Shown here: positions 17,352 through 23,981 of the stretch, in pieces
Position numbering within the stretch: position 1 is the first letter of the stretch
How the letters are laid out: every line of letters starts with the position of its first letter
From: RBG-16-64-13 sp963718375
Lineage (GTDB): Bacteria; Actinomycetota; Thermoleophilia; RBG-16-64-13
Direction of reading: 5' to 3'
Length of the DNA: 64,000 nt
NCBI GenBank assembly: GCA_963718375.1
Contig: CAVQZD010000005.1
Span: 558,001 to 622,000, forward strand
Notes under the pieces: generated by a model
The model's input: the letters and a program-made list of their open reading frames with translations, nothing else
Database searches by the model: none
Told to the model about the DNA's origin: nothing
Position numbers and translations under genes: made by a program

Positions 17352-17426
17352 CGGTGCCGCCTCGCCGACTTCTTGCTCATCGCCGAAGCCGTGCTGGGGA
17401 CCGATGCCGAGACCGAGTTCGTGTAG
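17352..17426 (+). pseudogene. C-terminal remnant of a PIN-domain (VapC-like) toxin
   Basis: An open stretch of 24 codons ending in TAG encodes RCRLADFLLIAEAVLGTDAE plus TEFV. It resembles the RRRLADFLIAAHAL segment near the C-terminus of many PIN toxins, with the final TRD-G-Y motif disrupted. There is no start codon or N-terminal part. The match is short and judged by eye. Confidence 0.35.
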
Positions 17427-17442
17427 CGGCCGATATTCACGC

Positions 17443-17471
17443 TTGTCGTTATTAACGCGATGCATTACTAT
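17443..17471 (+). promoter_or_regulatory. Promoter of the first higBA operon
   Basis: TTGTCG (17443-17448), a 17-bp spacer and TACTAT (17466-17471) end only 5 bp before the ATG of higB at 17477. Transcription would start at or next to the A of the ATG, implying a leaderless mRNA; no Shine-Dalgarno sequence is present. Confidence 0.6.
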
Positions 17472-17476
17472 CACTC

Positions 17477-17755
17477 ATGATCAGGTCGTTTGCGGACCGC
17501 GACACCAAGACGCTGGCTCAGGGTCGTCGAGTGGCGCGATTCGTGTCGATCGAGACGGCGGCCCGACGCAAGCTGCGACAGCTCGATATCGCGGCGACGC
17601 TGGACGATTTGAGCATCCCTCCGGGTAACCGGTTGGAGGCTCTGCTCGGAGACAGGCGGGGTCAGCACAGCATCCGCGTGAACGACAGGTACCGCGTCTG
17701 CTTCCGCTGGACCGCGGGTGGCCCGGAGGACGTCGAGATAGTCGACTATCACTGA
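17477..17755 (+). CDS. higB: HigB-type mRNA interferase toxin
   Basis: A 92-residue RelE/HigB-superfamily protein. It begins MIRSFADRDTKTLAQGRRVA, has the characteristic PPGNRLEALLGDRRGQHSIR segment near 50-70 and ends RVCFRW followed by VEIVDYH, as in plasmid-maintenance killer proteins that cut ribosome-bound mRNA. The gene is followed 12 bp later by its HigA antitoxin. The reversed toxin-first order is usual for higBA. The basic and aromatic C-terminal residues thought to be catalytic are retained, so it appears active. Confidence 0.9.
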   Translation: MIRSFADRDTKTLAQGRRVARFVSIETAARRKLRQLDIAATLDDLSIPPGNRLEALLGDRRGQHSIRVNDRYRVCFRWTAGGPEDVEIVDYH

Positions 17756-17767
17756 ATGGAGGTGACC

Positions 17768-18088
17768 ATGAACAGGCTTGCCCCCGTCACTCCCGGAGAG
17801 TTGCTGAGGGAGGAGTTCCTGCAGCCCCTGGGGATCACCAAGTACCGTCTGGCCAAGGAGATAGGTGTACCCGCGCAGCGCATCGGCGACATCGTCGCGG
17901 GTAAGCGCGCCATCACCGCCGACACCGACCTGCGACTGTGCAGGTTCTTCGGCCTCAGCAAGGGCTACTGGCTGCGGGCTCAGGTGGCCCACGACACTGA
18001 GGTGGCAGAAGCTGCCTTGGAGTCCGAGTTGCAGAAGATCACCCCGTGGCCCCAGACTGCGCCCGGCCGCGTATGCCGCACGGCCTGA
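17768..18088 (+). CDS. higA: HigA-type antitoxin
   Basis: A 106-residue HTH protein. The ATG at 17768 has GGAGG 5 bp upstream; the ATG at 17756 abutting the higB stop lacks one. VTPGELLREEFLQPLGIT is the standard opening of the HigA/VapI family, followed by an XRE helix-turn-helix (YRLAKEIGVPAQRIGDIVAG) and the FGLSKGYWLRAQ block. It binds HigB and represses the operon promoter. A second, distinct higBA pair is at 23274-23883 on the other strand. Confidence 0.9.
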   Translation: MNRLAPVTPGELLREEFLQPLGITKYRLAKEIGVPAQRIGDIVAGKRAITADTDLRLCRFFGLSKGYWLRAQVAHDTEVAEAALESELQKITPWPQTAPGRVCRTA

Positions 18089-18129
18089 GCGGACGTCTGC
18101 CGCGCTGTCACCTCTTCTGCGAAGGTCGC

Positions 18130-19257
18130 TCACACACTGACCTTGGGGAACAGCGACAACTGGATGAGTTCGTCCTGCCACACCAGGCCGGAGCCGGTGA
18201 TCTGCTTACCCTCCAGGCGCAGGTCGAGGCCCAGGTCGGCCGAGGGCAGCTCGGCCACGCCGGACTCCATCAACTCGGCCAGTAGGCGCAGGGTGGCGGC
18301 TTCGGGGTCGAAGTCCTTGACCGGCCGCGCCTGGCGCAGCAGGGCCTCCAACGCATAGCCGCGCAGGAGCTTGTCATACAACATGGCGAACCGCCTGCCA
18401 GGACGCAGCAGGTCCAGACACACGAACTGGTCACCCAGGAACACGGCCACGCCTATGGCGCGCCCGGTGCGGTAAGCGCCGCTGTTGGACGGAGACGAAT
18501 CCAGGTCGAGCGCCCGCAGCATCTTCTCCAGCTGGTCGTGGCCGGCCGCGAAGGTGTCCGTGAGCGCCCCCGTATCCGAACGCACGCCCATCTGTGACTG
18601 GGTGCGGGCCACCTCCTCCCACACCGCGCCCTGGTCGGAGCGGTATCTCATGGCCCGCGCGGCCTGAGGCGCGTCGGCCTCGATGTCCGTGGCCATCATG
18701 CATCCGAACACCTGCCGCTCCTTCTCCATGCGCAGGCGAGGATGACTGGCGTACGAGCCGGCGTCGAAGCTCGCGGTGCGGTGGCTCCAGCGCCCCGCCT
18801 CCACGCAGCTCACGGGCAGCACGGTCTTGCCCACGCCCACCAGGATGGTGGCGTTGGCGATGCGGTTCTGCTTGGCGCCGACCAGCTCCTCACCATCGAA
18901 GATGAGCACCGGCCAGGGGCCCTTGTTGGTCGCGAACAGCTGAGGGACGGATCCCTGGTCGCTGACTTCGGTGATGTGGATGGTGCCGCGCTCTATGGCC
19001 TGCTGCAGCAGCACGTACTTGGAGTGAACCGTCACCCCGCTGTGGATAGGGAGGATTGTGAGAGCGCCGTCCACCATGGGCTCGCCCAAGTGCAGGGAGC
19101 GGACCGCCTGCCTGAGGAGCGGATGCGGAGTGTTGGCGGATCCGCGTTCGCGGCCGGCCCCCTTGGCGCCGCCGCCGTTGGCGTCCCCGTGGCCGCCGTT
19201 GCGCGCGCCGTCTCCCCCGCCGGTGCCGCCGCGTTGTCCATAGGTCCTTGGTTGCAT
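18130..19257 (-). CDS. ARPP-1 domain protein (DUF6569-like)
   Basis: Protein of 375 residues when started at the ATG at 19257, which has GGGGGAG 7 bp upstream; the frame extends further but without support. After a low-complexity Gly/Asn-rich stretch (about 10-40) comes a domain with HSGVTVHSKYVLLQQAIERG, VPQLFATN, and FDGEELVGAKQNRIANATIL, the hallmark of the ARPP-1 domain associated with ADP-ribosylglycohydrolase and phosphatase proteins. Its molecular function is unknown. It is transcribed divergently from an XRE regulator with a palindromic site between them, which suggests a regulator-effector pair possibly linked to stress or NAD/ADP-ribose metabolism. Confidence 0.75.
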   Translation of the reverse strand: MQPRTYGQRGGTGGGDGARNGGHGDANGGGAKGAGRERGSANTPHPLLRQAVRSLHLGEPMVDGALTILPIHSGVTVHSKYVLLQQAIERGTIHITEVSDQGSVPQLFATNKGPWPVLIFDGEELVGAKQNRIANATILVGVGKTVLPVSCVEAGRWSHRTASFDAGSYASHPRLRMEKERQVFGCMMATDIEADAPQAARAMRYRSDQGAVWEEVARTQSQMGVRSDTGALTDTFAAGHDQLEKMLRALDLDSSPSNSGAYRTGRAIGVAVFLGDQFVCLDLLRPGRRFAMLYDKLLRGYALEALLRQARPVKDFDPEAATLRLLAELMESGVAELPSADLGLDLRLEGKQITGSGLVWQDELIQLSLFPKVSV

Positions 19258-19338
19258 GGTGAACTCCCCCTTTGCCGGCGCTCGCGGTCTTCGGACTCTC
19301 CGAAACTCTGTCTCCTGCGTCGCCGTATGTGACACAGT

Positions 19339-19353
19339 AACACTATCTGTGTT
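19339..19353. promoter_or_regulatory. Inverted repeat between the ARPP-1 gene and the XRE regulator
   Basis: AACAC-TATCT-GTGTT forms an inverted repeat at 19339-19353, embedded in an AT-rich stretch with an adjacent TGTGACACAG element. It is the only AT-rich part of the divergent spacer and is a likely binding site of the XRE protein. Confidence 0.5.
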
Positions 19354-19438
19354 ATTTTGTCAATATCCGCGTCGCCTACTGGCGTGGCGGCGTGATAAGC
19401 TGCAAGAACAGTGTGACACCCGGGTCGGACAGGAGATC

Positions 19439-20086
19439 ATGAGCCCGACACCAGAAGACAAAGACAGGCAGGACTCCACGGGCGGCGCCGATGAGCGCGG
19501 AGCGGCGCGGCCCACGGAGGGCACGGGCGCGGGCGTCAGCGAGGGCGCCAACGAGCGCGCGGCGCAGCGCCAGACGCGCAGTCCGCAGTCGCGCTCTGGG
19601 TCCGCCTTCAGTAAGGAGTTCTCCGAGGCCGTCGGGCGCACCATCAAGGTGATCCGCACCGACCTCGGCATCGAGCGCAAGGAGCTGGCCGAGCAGGTGG
19701 GCATCTCCTACTCCTACCTCACCGAGATCGAGAACGGCAACAAGCCGGCGTCCTCCACAGTGCTCCGTCCCATCGCCCACGCACTCGGGATGCGCCTGTC
19801 GCAACTGACCGAAGCCGCGGAGAGTCGCATCGAGGCCTACGAGCAGCCGTCACTCGCGCTCGAGATGCCGGACGCAGTCGAGATGAGGTCAGAGGCGCAG
19901 AGAGCGCCGTCCCGAGCGATGGAGTACAGACTCATGTCTCAGGTGTCCGCGCCCATGCGCCCCTCACTGCGCGGGCAGTACCGCGACCTACGCGAGGCCA
20001 TCCTGGAGCTCGAGCGCCTGGTGGAGCGCATGGCCCCCGACGACATCGAGCGCCTGCTGGACTACGCGCGCCGGCTGTCGCGCTAA
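19439..20086 (+). CDS. XRE-family HTH transcriptional regulator
   Basis: A 215-residue protein; the ATG at 19439 is preceded by CAGGAG at proper spacing, whereas the longer open frame starting at 19256 has no such signal. The first 55 residues are hydrophilic and disordered. The HTH (about residues 65-125) contains ELAEQVGISYSYLTEIENGN, and the GNKPASSTVLRPIAHALGM segment is that of the Cro/C1 family. The C-terminal part has helices ending LERLVERMAPDDIERLL. It probably controls itself and the divergent ARPP-1 gene. Confidence 0.85.
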   Translation: MSPTPEDKDRQDSTGGADERGAARPTEGTGAGVSEGANERAAQRQTRSPQSRSGSAFSKEFSEAVGRTIKVIRTDLGIERKELAEQVGISYSYLTEIENGNKPASSTVLRPIAHALGMRLSQLTEAAESRIEAYEQPSLALEMPDAVEMRSEAQRAPSRAMEYRLMSQVSAPMRPSLRGQYRDLREAILELERLVERMAPDDIERLLDYARRLSR

Positions 20087-20101
20087 CGGGCCTCCCTCCG
20101 A

Positions 20102-20283
20102 CCACAGGGGTCCACCATCCAGAAGCCATCGGCCTCCAACTCGGGCTGGGGCGGAGTGTGACCCGACACCTGCCGGACACCCCCCAGCGGCAGCAGGGAC
20201 GACCACGTGGGCCGGTACCAGAGCGGACCGCTGCGGCCGAAGATGCCGTCCTCGTCCCAGTCGCCCGTCTCGAGCTCCCGGCG
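20102..20283 (-). pseudogene. Internal fragment of the metallophosphoesterase gene
   Basis: About 180 bp closely matching 15469-15645 of the intact phosphatase gene, in the same orientation, with only a handful of mismatches. It covers the segment from GDWDEDGIFGRSG through SGHTPPQPE to WMVDPC and lacks both ends. It abuts the 3' end of the XRE gene on one side and unrelated sequence on the other. High similarity means the duplication is recent. Confidence 0.8.
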
Positions 20284-20390
20284 CCACCTTGAAGACCGTC
20301 TGGCGGAGGGCTATAGTCTTGGACAATACAGCCTCTTTCCCGCCTCAAAATACAGGGAAAGGGGCGCTTTCTTCTCCTAGCCCAATACTC

Positions 20391-20453
20391 GCGAAGAACG
20401 TCGCCGTCCTGCTCGATGGAGGCTTCGTCCGCAGGCGCCGATTGCAGACCTAC
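20391..20453 (+). pseudogene. Possible N-terminal remnant of a NYN-domain nuclease
   Basis: A short stretch reads AKNVAVLLDGGFVRRRRLQT, resembling the first strand of NYN/LabA-type nucleases (VAVxIDGGNxxRR with the metal-binding Asp). The frame then runs into unrelated sequence antisense to the AbrB gene. Only about 21 residues support this. Confidence 0.3.
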
Positions 20454-20467
20454 CCCGATCCAACTTC

Positions 20468-20719
20468 TCAGGGACGTTGCCCACGCGACTCCGTAAGAGC
20501 CCGCTCTACGTCAGCCTCGCTCAGGCCTCGCTCCGCCGCCTGCTTCCTCACCTCGGCGAGCAGCCTCTCCCATCGAGACATGGTGGGCACCATGGTGACG
20601 GTCTGATCACGAACACTGACGTCCACCTCCACGTCGGCGCTCAGATTCAGCTCCACCGCGATCTCCTTGGGTATTGTGACGGTCAGACTGTTACCGACCT
20701 GCCGTACCTTGACTCGCAT
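20468..20719 (-). CDS. AbrB/MazE-type antitoxin
   Basis: An 83-residue protein with an AAGGAGG site 5 bp before its ATG. Residues 1-45 (KVRQVGNSLTVTIPKEIAVE, then strands ending TVTMVP) are a SpoVT/AbrB swapped-hairpin DNA-binding domain. The C-terminal helix (WERLLAEVRKQAAERGLSEA) would engage a toxin. No toxin follows; downstream DNA holds only fragments. A perfect 8-3-8 palindrome just upstream (20733-20751) is a likely autoregulatory operator. It appears to be an orphan antitoxin. Confidence 0.85.
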   Translation of the reverse strand: MRVKVRQVGNSLTVTIPKEIAVELNLSADVEVDVSVRDQTVTMVPTMSRWERLLAEVRKQAAERGLSEADVERALTESRGQRP

Positions 20720-20732
20720 GTCGCCTCCTTCG

Positions 20733-20751
20733 TGTATACGCAGTATACACT
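20733..20751. promoter_or_regulatory. Perfect palindrome, candidate operator for the AbrB-type antitoxin
   Basis: GTGTATAC-GCA-GTATACAC is a perfect inverted repeat with 8-bp arms located 14-32 bp upstream of the antitoxin ATG. AbrB/MazE-type antitoxins bind such sites. Confidence 0.65.
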
Positions 20752-20789
20752 CATGCGCGCGGTGGCGGGCCCACCCCGCGGCTAGAGTC

Positions 20790-20838
20790 GCCGCCGGAGT
20801 GACGGCACACCAGGTCCAGCCAACCCCAGAACTTGCCC
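20790..20838. repeat. Dispersed repeat copy C
   Basis: The right half is conserved (CACCAGGTCCAGCCAACCCC, then AGAACTTGCC; core at 20822-20837), while the left half has diverged. It lies in the spacer before the DUF4258/DUF2283 pair. Confidence 0.55.
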
Positions 20839-20913
20839 GGATGGGTGGTCACGGTGCCAACCTGCGACCAAGGGCGCAGCACCTGCCGAGCGTACGCTGT
20901 CTACTCTCGCGCG

Positions 20914-21174
20914 GTGACACAGCGACCACTCTCATTCAGCCGACACGCCCTGGACGTCATCGAGGAGCGACAGATCGCGATGGACTGGGTCCAGCGCGCT
21001 GTCGATGAGCCCACGTTGACGATGACCGACCACGGTGACCCCGATCTCGCGCACGCTCTCGCCCCGATAGCTGAGCGCGGGGGCCGCGTGCTCCGCGTCG
21101 TCTATAATCAGGGTGTCGACCCTGTCCGAGTGGTGACCGCGTTCTTCGACCGCACCATGAGAGGGAAGTTGTGA
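20914..21174 (+). CDS. DUF4258 family toxin-like protein
   Basis: I start at GTG 20914 (86 residues); upstream extension has no family resemblance. LSFSRHALDVIEERQIAMDW opens with the Ser-x-His-Ala pattern of DUF4258/BrnT-like small toxins, and the strand ending GRVLRVVYNQ then RVVTAFFDR is also typical. The GTG of the DUF2283 gene overlaps its stop (GTGA). In many genomes DUF4258 and DUF2283 are paired and considered a toxin-antitoxin module. The start lacks a strong ribosome binding site. Confidence 0.75.
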   Translation: MTQRPLSFSRHALDVIEERQIAMDWVQRAVDEPTLTMTDHGDPDLAHALAPIAERGGRVLRVVYNQGVDPVRVVTAFFDRTMRGKL

Positions 21175-21371
21175 GAGTACGCTTCGACGAACAAGCAGAC
21201 GCCCTCTACTTGCGCCTCGATGACTCCCCAGTCGTCGAATCAGAGGAGGTCCGCCCAGGGGTCGTGCTCGACCTCGACGAACGCGGGGAGATCGTCGGCA
21301 TAGAGATCCTGCGCGTGGGTCAGCGCCTTCCGACAGCCGAGCTAAAGCACGTGGAGTTCGATCTGGCCTAG
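21171..21371 (+). CDS. DUF2283 family antitoxin-like protein
   Basis: A 66-residue protein beginning with GTG in the stop of the DUF4258 gene. DEQADALYLRLDDSPVVESE, then GVVLDLDERGEIVGIEIL, is the compact beta-rich DUF2283 signature. It is thought to neutralise the DUF4258 partner. Length and composition match the family precisely. Confidence 0.85.
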   Translation: MRVRFDEQADALYLRLDDSPVVESEEVRPGVVLDLDERGEIVGIEILRVGQRLPTAELKHVEFDLA

Positions 21372-21477
21372 AACTCAGCGCCCCCCCGCCGCCATCCTCC
21401 GACCTAAGTCGCACGCCCACCGCCGCCGACTGGGCGCACAATCACGCTTGGACTGGCGACCGGACCCGACAGGGAGG

Positions 21478-21497
21478 TGGTACCATTATGGTGCTAT
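21478..21497. promoter_or_regulatory. Imperfect palindrome, candidate VapB operator
   Basis: TGGTACCAT-T-ATGGTGCTA has arms that pair at 7 of 9 positions. It contains TGGTGCTAT (21489-21497), also found in front of the RHH gene at 16424. It lies 27-46 bp before the VapB-like start. Confidence 0.5.
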
Positions 21498-21523
21498 TGC
21501 AGAACCGCACATCGGAGGGCACC

Positions 21524-21763
21524 ATGCCTGTCAGCCTCTCCATCAAAGACGTCCCCGAGGAGATCCTCGAACGCCTGCGTGCCCGCGCCGAGCGCAACCA
21601 CCGGTCCTTGCAGGGGGAGTTGCTTCTGATCATCGAGGAGGCCGCGCTCGAAGACGGCGAGATCACCGTGGATGAGTTGGCGGAGTACGTCAAGACACTT
21701 GGTATCTCATCACCGACCAATGAGTCGACAGCCTGGATCCGCGAACTGCGCGACAGCCGCTGA
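21524..21763 (+). CDS. vapB: VapB/FitA-type RHH antitoxin
   Basis: A 79-residue protein; the ATG at 21524 has CGGAGG 5 bp upstream. MPVSLSIKDVPEEILERLRA, followed by RAERNHRSLQGELLLIIEEA, is a canonical ribbon-helix-helix domain of the FitA class. The C-terminal tail (about 50-79) should wrap around the VapC partner encoded 33 bp downstream. A palindrome upstream is a likely autorepression site. Confidence 0.88.
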   Translation: MPVSLSIKDVPEEILERLRARAERNHRSLQGELLLIIEEAALEDGEITVDELAEYVKTLGISSPTNESTAWIRELRDSR

Positions 21764-21796
21764 CGCGGAATGGTCGGCGCTGGGTCTCGCACAGCG

Positions 21797-22198
21797 ATGG
21801 GAGCGCTGATATGCGACGCCTCAGTGCTCGTACCCATGATCTTCGACGAGCCGGATGCAGACTTGGCCCGCGCGCTCACGAGGTCTCATCGTCTCTACGC
21901 CCCCTCCCTGTTCAGGTACGAAGTCGCCAGCGCGACCGTTCGCCGGTGCACCCAGGAGCCCACCAACGCAAGGGCCTTGTTGGAAGCGTTCACCCGCAGT
22001 CTGCACGTTCCCGTGCGACTGGTCTCACCCTCTTGGACGCAGGTGGTCGAACTCGCCCATGCCCACGGTCTGTCCGCCTATGACGCGTCATACCTGCAGG
22101 TTGCGCTCTCGCTACATCTGCCCCTCGCGACCTTCGACCAGCGCCTGGGGCGTGCGGCCGACGAGCTGGGGTTGCGGGCGGTGCCGGACGAGCACTAG
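21797..22198 (+). CDS. vapC: VapC-type PIN-domain toxin
   Basis: A 133-residue PIN ribonuclease starting at the ATG at 21797, where the family normally begins (MGALICDASVLVPMIF). Acidic metal ligands are visible: Asp in ICDASV, Glu in FRYEVASA, Asp in SAYDASYLQVAL and Asp in LATFDQRL. Toxins of this fold cut tRNA or rRNA. All four acidic residues are present, so it is probably active. It is convergent with the next gene. Confidence 0.9.
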   Translation: MGALICDASVLVPMIFDEPDADLARALTRSHRLYAPSLFRYEVASATVRRCTQEPTNARALLEAFTRSLHVPVRLVSPSWTQVVELAHAHGLSAYDASYLQVALSLHLPLATFDQRLGRAADELGLRAVPDEH

Positions 22199-22206
22199 CC
22201 CCTAGC

Positions 22207-22803
22207 TCAAACCGTCGGCAGCACCGGCCTCACCGGTCGACCTTCGATGTAGCCCCGATATCCCATCGGTGACAGCTGGAAGCGCGGAGCCTCCTCGTCG
22301 GCCCATTCGTATCCGATGACTGTGGGGTCGTAGGCGTTCATCACGTCCCACAGCGAGGTGATGGCCTGCTCGAAGTCCTTGTCCTCGAACGGCTGACCCT
22401 GGAAGACGAGCATCTTGCACGGAGTGAGCTCCATCACCTGGTAGCCCTCGGGCACCGGCTCGGAGTAGTCCATGCCCACTTCCACCCCCTGCACGTAGGT
22501 GGATGTCCCCTCCGGGCGCAGGCCTTCAGGCAACCACAGCCCCATCGGCTCATGCAGAGCGTCCTTGATGGTGCTGAGGGTGTCCCACACGTCGCAGCCC
22601 ACCTCCTCGCAGTAGGCGAAGTAGTGGGTCGCCTGCTTCCCCGGTAGAAAGATGAGTCTGCGCTGTGGCCGTTCGCTTCTCCCAGTCCAGAGCCACTCCG
22701 TCTCCTTTCGTACCCCCAGGATAGTGGTTCGACTGCGGCGGCACTTGACCGCGCTTGCGGAGTCAGCGACCGCCTGCTGCGAGCAGGTGACGGGCGCGCT
22801 CAC
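22207..22803 (-). CDS. AraC-type effector-binding (GyrI-like) domain protein, HTH absent
   Basis: A 198-codon frame (GTG at 22803). From about residue 45 it matches the C-terminal ligand-binding domain of AraC-family regulators: RLIFLPGKQATHYFAYCEEV, GCDVW, MGLWLPEGLRPEGTS and YVQGVEVGMDY. The AraC HTH that should precede it is missing, and the first 40 residues look unrelated. It is either a stand-alone GyrI-like protein or the remnant of a truncated regulator. The real start is uncertain. Confidence 0.65.
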   Translation of the reverse strand: MSAPVTCSQQAVADSASAVKCRRSRTTILGVRKETEWLWTGRSERPQRRLIFLPGKQATHYFAYCEEVGCDVWDTLSTIKDALHEPMGLWLPEGLRPEGTSTYVQGVEVGMDYSEPVPEGYQVMELTPCKMLVFQGQPFEDKDFEQAITSLWDVMNAYDPTVIGYEWADEEAPRFQLSPMGYRGYIEGRPVRPVLPTV

Positions 22804-22854
22804 CCTGCGATCAACTTCCGTACGAAATCCAGGTCGCTGTCGCGCCTTTGGGGA

Positions 22855-23109
22855 CTACAAGCCCAGTTCGGCCTTGAGCGCATCCCAGGACACGGGACCA
22901 GATTCGTCCAACTCCCTGAGGGCATCGGCGGCATCAGAGAGGTCTATACGGTCCTCGATGAGGGCCAGAAGCTTCGCTTCCTCCATCGACACCAGACAGG
23001 CGACGTCCTTACCGTGCCGGGTCAGACAGACGCGCTCCTTGCCAAAGGCCACGCGGTTGACTATCTCGGCCAAGTCGTCGCGCGCCGCTGTGACAGGCAT
23101 GCTGGTCAT
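22855..23109 (-). CDS. Phd/YefM-type antitoxin
   Basis: An 84-residue protein whose ATG at 23109 has GGAGG 8 bp upstream. The sequence MPVTAARDDLAEIVNRVAFG, then KERVCLTRHGKDVACLVSME, is a complete Phd/YefM fold. The tail DALRELDESGPVSWDALKAE is the usual toxin-binding end. No RelE/ParE or Doc toxin follows; the next gene is the AraC-like protein. Upstream is a cluster of TACGTACG motifs that could be the operator. Confidence 0.85.
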   Translation of the reverse strand: MTSMPVTAARDDLAEIVNRVAFGKERVCLTRHGKDVACLVSMEEAKLLALIEDRIDLSDAADALRELDESGPVSWDALKAELGL

Positions 23110-23162
23110 CTGTTCGATCCTCCTCTGGGGTCTTGCGCGAGGCCCGAAGACCGAGCCTCGCT

Positions 23163-23199
23163 TACGTACGTATGGTACGTTACGTACGGATTGTACGTC
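23163..23199. promoter_or_regulatory. TACGTACG-rich operator/promoter for the Phd-type antitoxin
   Basis: Within 37 bp the palindromic word TACGTACG occurs twice, with further GTACGT copies; on the reverse strand TTGACG and TACCAT are spaced as -35 and -10 elements. Phd proteins bind repeated palindromes in their own promoter. Confidence 0.5.
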
Positions 23200-23273
23200 A
23201 AGGGACGAGACCAATGTCTCATCCGTACGGCCTGATCGACTGGGTGCCGGTCGTCGAGACAGACCCGACGCGC

Positions 23274-23588
23274 CTACGCTACCCGTAACGGTCGAATCCG
23301 CTCGACCTGCTCCCCGATGGACTGCGCCGCATCCCAGAGATCGACGGCACGCTGGGCGTTCAACCAGAAGTCGGCACTGTTGCCAAAGAGCCGAGCCAGG
23401 CGCAGCGCCATCTCGGGGCTCAGGGCGCGGCGCTCCCGGATGAGCTCGTTGATGGTCTGACGAGTGACGCCCAAGGCCCCGGCCAGACCGGCGACGGTCA
23501 GCGCATAGTCGGGCATGAAGTCCTCCCGGAGCATCTCCCCAGGGTGCGTGGGGCGTACTGTCCTGTTCATTGTGTTGGGCAAGCTCAT
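23274..23588 (-). CDS. higA: HigA-type antitoxin (second locus)
   Basis: A 104-residue protein with AGGCGG 6 bp before its ATG. VRPTHPGEMLREDFMPDYAL opens the HigA/VapI domain, and LGVTRQTINELIRERRALSP is the recognition region of the HTH. It lies 13 bp after higB on the reverse strand. It differs substantially from the HigA at 17768, so the two loci are independent acquisitions rather than a recent duplication. Confidence 0.9.
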   Translation of the reverse strand: MSLPNTMNRTVRPTHPGEMLREDFMPDYALTVAGLAGALGVTRQTINELIRERRALSPEMALRLARLFGNSADFWLNAQRAVDLWDAAQSIGEQVERIRPLRVA

Positions 23589-23601
23589 TTCGCACCGCCT
23601 G

Positions 23602-23883
23602 TCAGTGGTAGTCGGTGATCTCTACGTCGTACGCATCGGCATCCACGAACCGAAAGCAGATGCGCCACTGGTCGTTGATTGAGATGGAGCACTGTCCTCT
23701 CCGATCGCCCTCGAGGGCATGCAGTCGGTTACTTGGCGGAACCCTCAGGTCGTTCAAGCACGTTGCCAAGTCAACATAGCCCAGTTTGCGCATCGCGCGG
23801 CGCGCAATATCCGGAGGCAGGTGACGAGATCGGCCGGTCTCGTAGAGGGACCGCGTCCGCGCGTCAGCGAACGTCCTGATCAT
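23602..23883 (-). CDS. higB: HigB-type mRNA interferase toxin (second locus)
   Basis: A 93-residue protein starting MIRTFADARTRSLYETGRSR, with the PPSNRLHALEGDRRGQCSIS block and the end RICFRF then VEITDYH. It aligns along its full length with the HigB at 17477 but with many substitutions. Its promoter (TTGACA, 17 bp, TACACT) ends 5 bp from the ATG, so it too appears to be expressed from a leaderless transcript. Confidence 0.9.
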   Translation of the reverse strand: MIRTFADARTRSLYETGRSRHLPPDIARRAMRKLGYVDLATCLNDLRVPPSNRLHALEGDRRGQCSISINDQWRICFRFVDADAYDVEITDYH

Positions 23884-23888
23884 GTTGA

Positions 23889-23917
23889 AGTGTAACGTGT
23901 CATGTGACGGGTGTCAA
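23889..23917 (-). promoter_or_regulatory. Promoter of the second higBA operon
   Basis: On the reverse strand, TTGACA (23917-23912), a 17-bp spacer and TACACT (23894-23889) precede the higB ATG at 23883 by 5 bp. This is near consensus and predicts transcription starting at the start codon. The spacer holds TGTCA/TGACA-type half-sites that HigA could bind. Confidence 0.65.
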
Positions 23918-23981
23918 TATGACCGCGGCAGGGCCGACTGCCGGATGATAGCGGCCAACGTGCCGCGCTTGAGTCCGGACC

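Noticed and set aside
22804..22854. A ParE/RelE toxin downstream of the Phd antitoxin
   Set aside because: Only about 50 bp separate the stop from the AraC-like frame, and that frame has no RelE/ParE features.
23110..23595. N-terminal 160 codons of a long reverse frame leading into the Phd antitoxin
   Set aside because: Overlaps the higA gene in another frame and is Arg/Pro-rich; the real antitoxin starts at 23109 with its own ribosome site.
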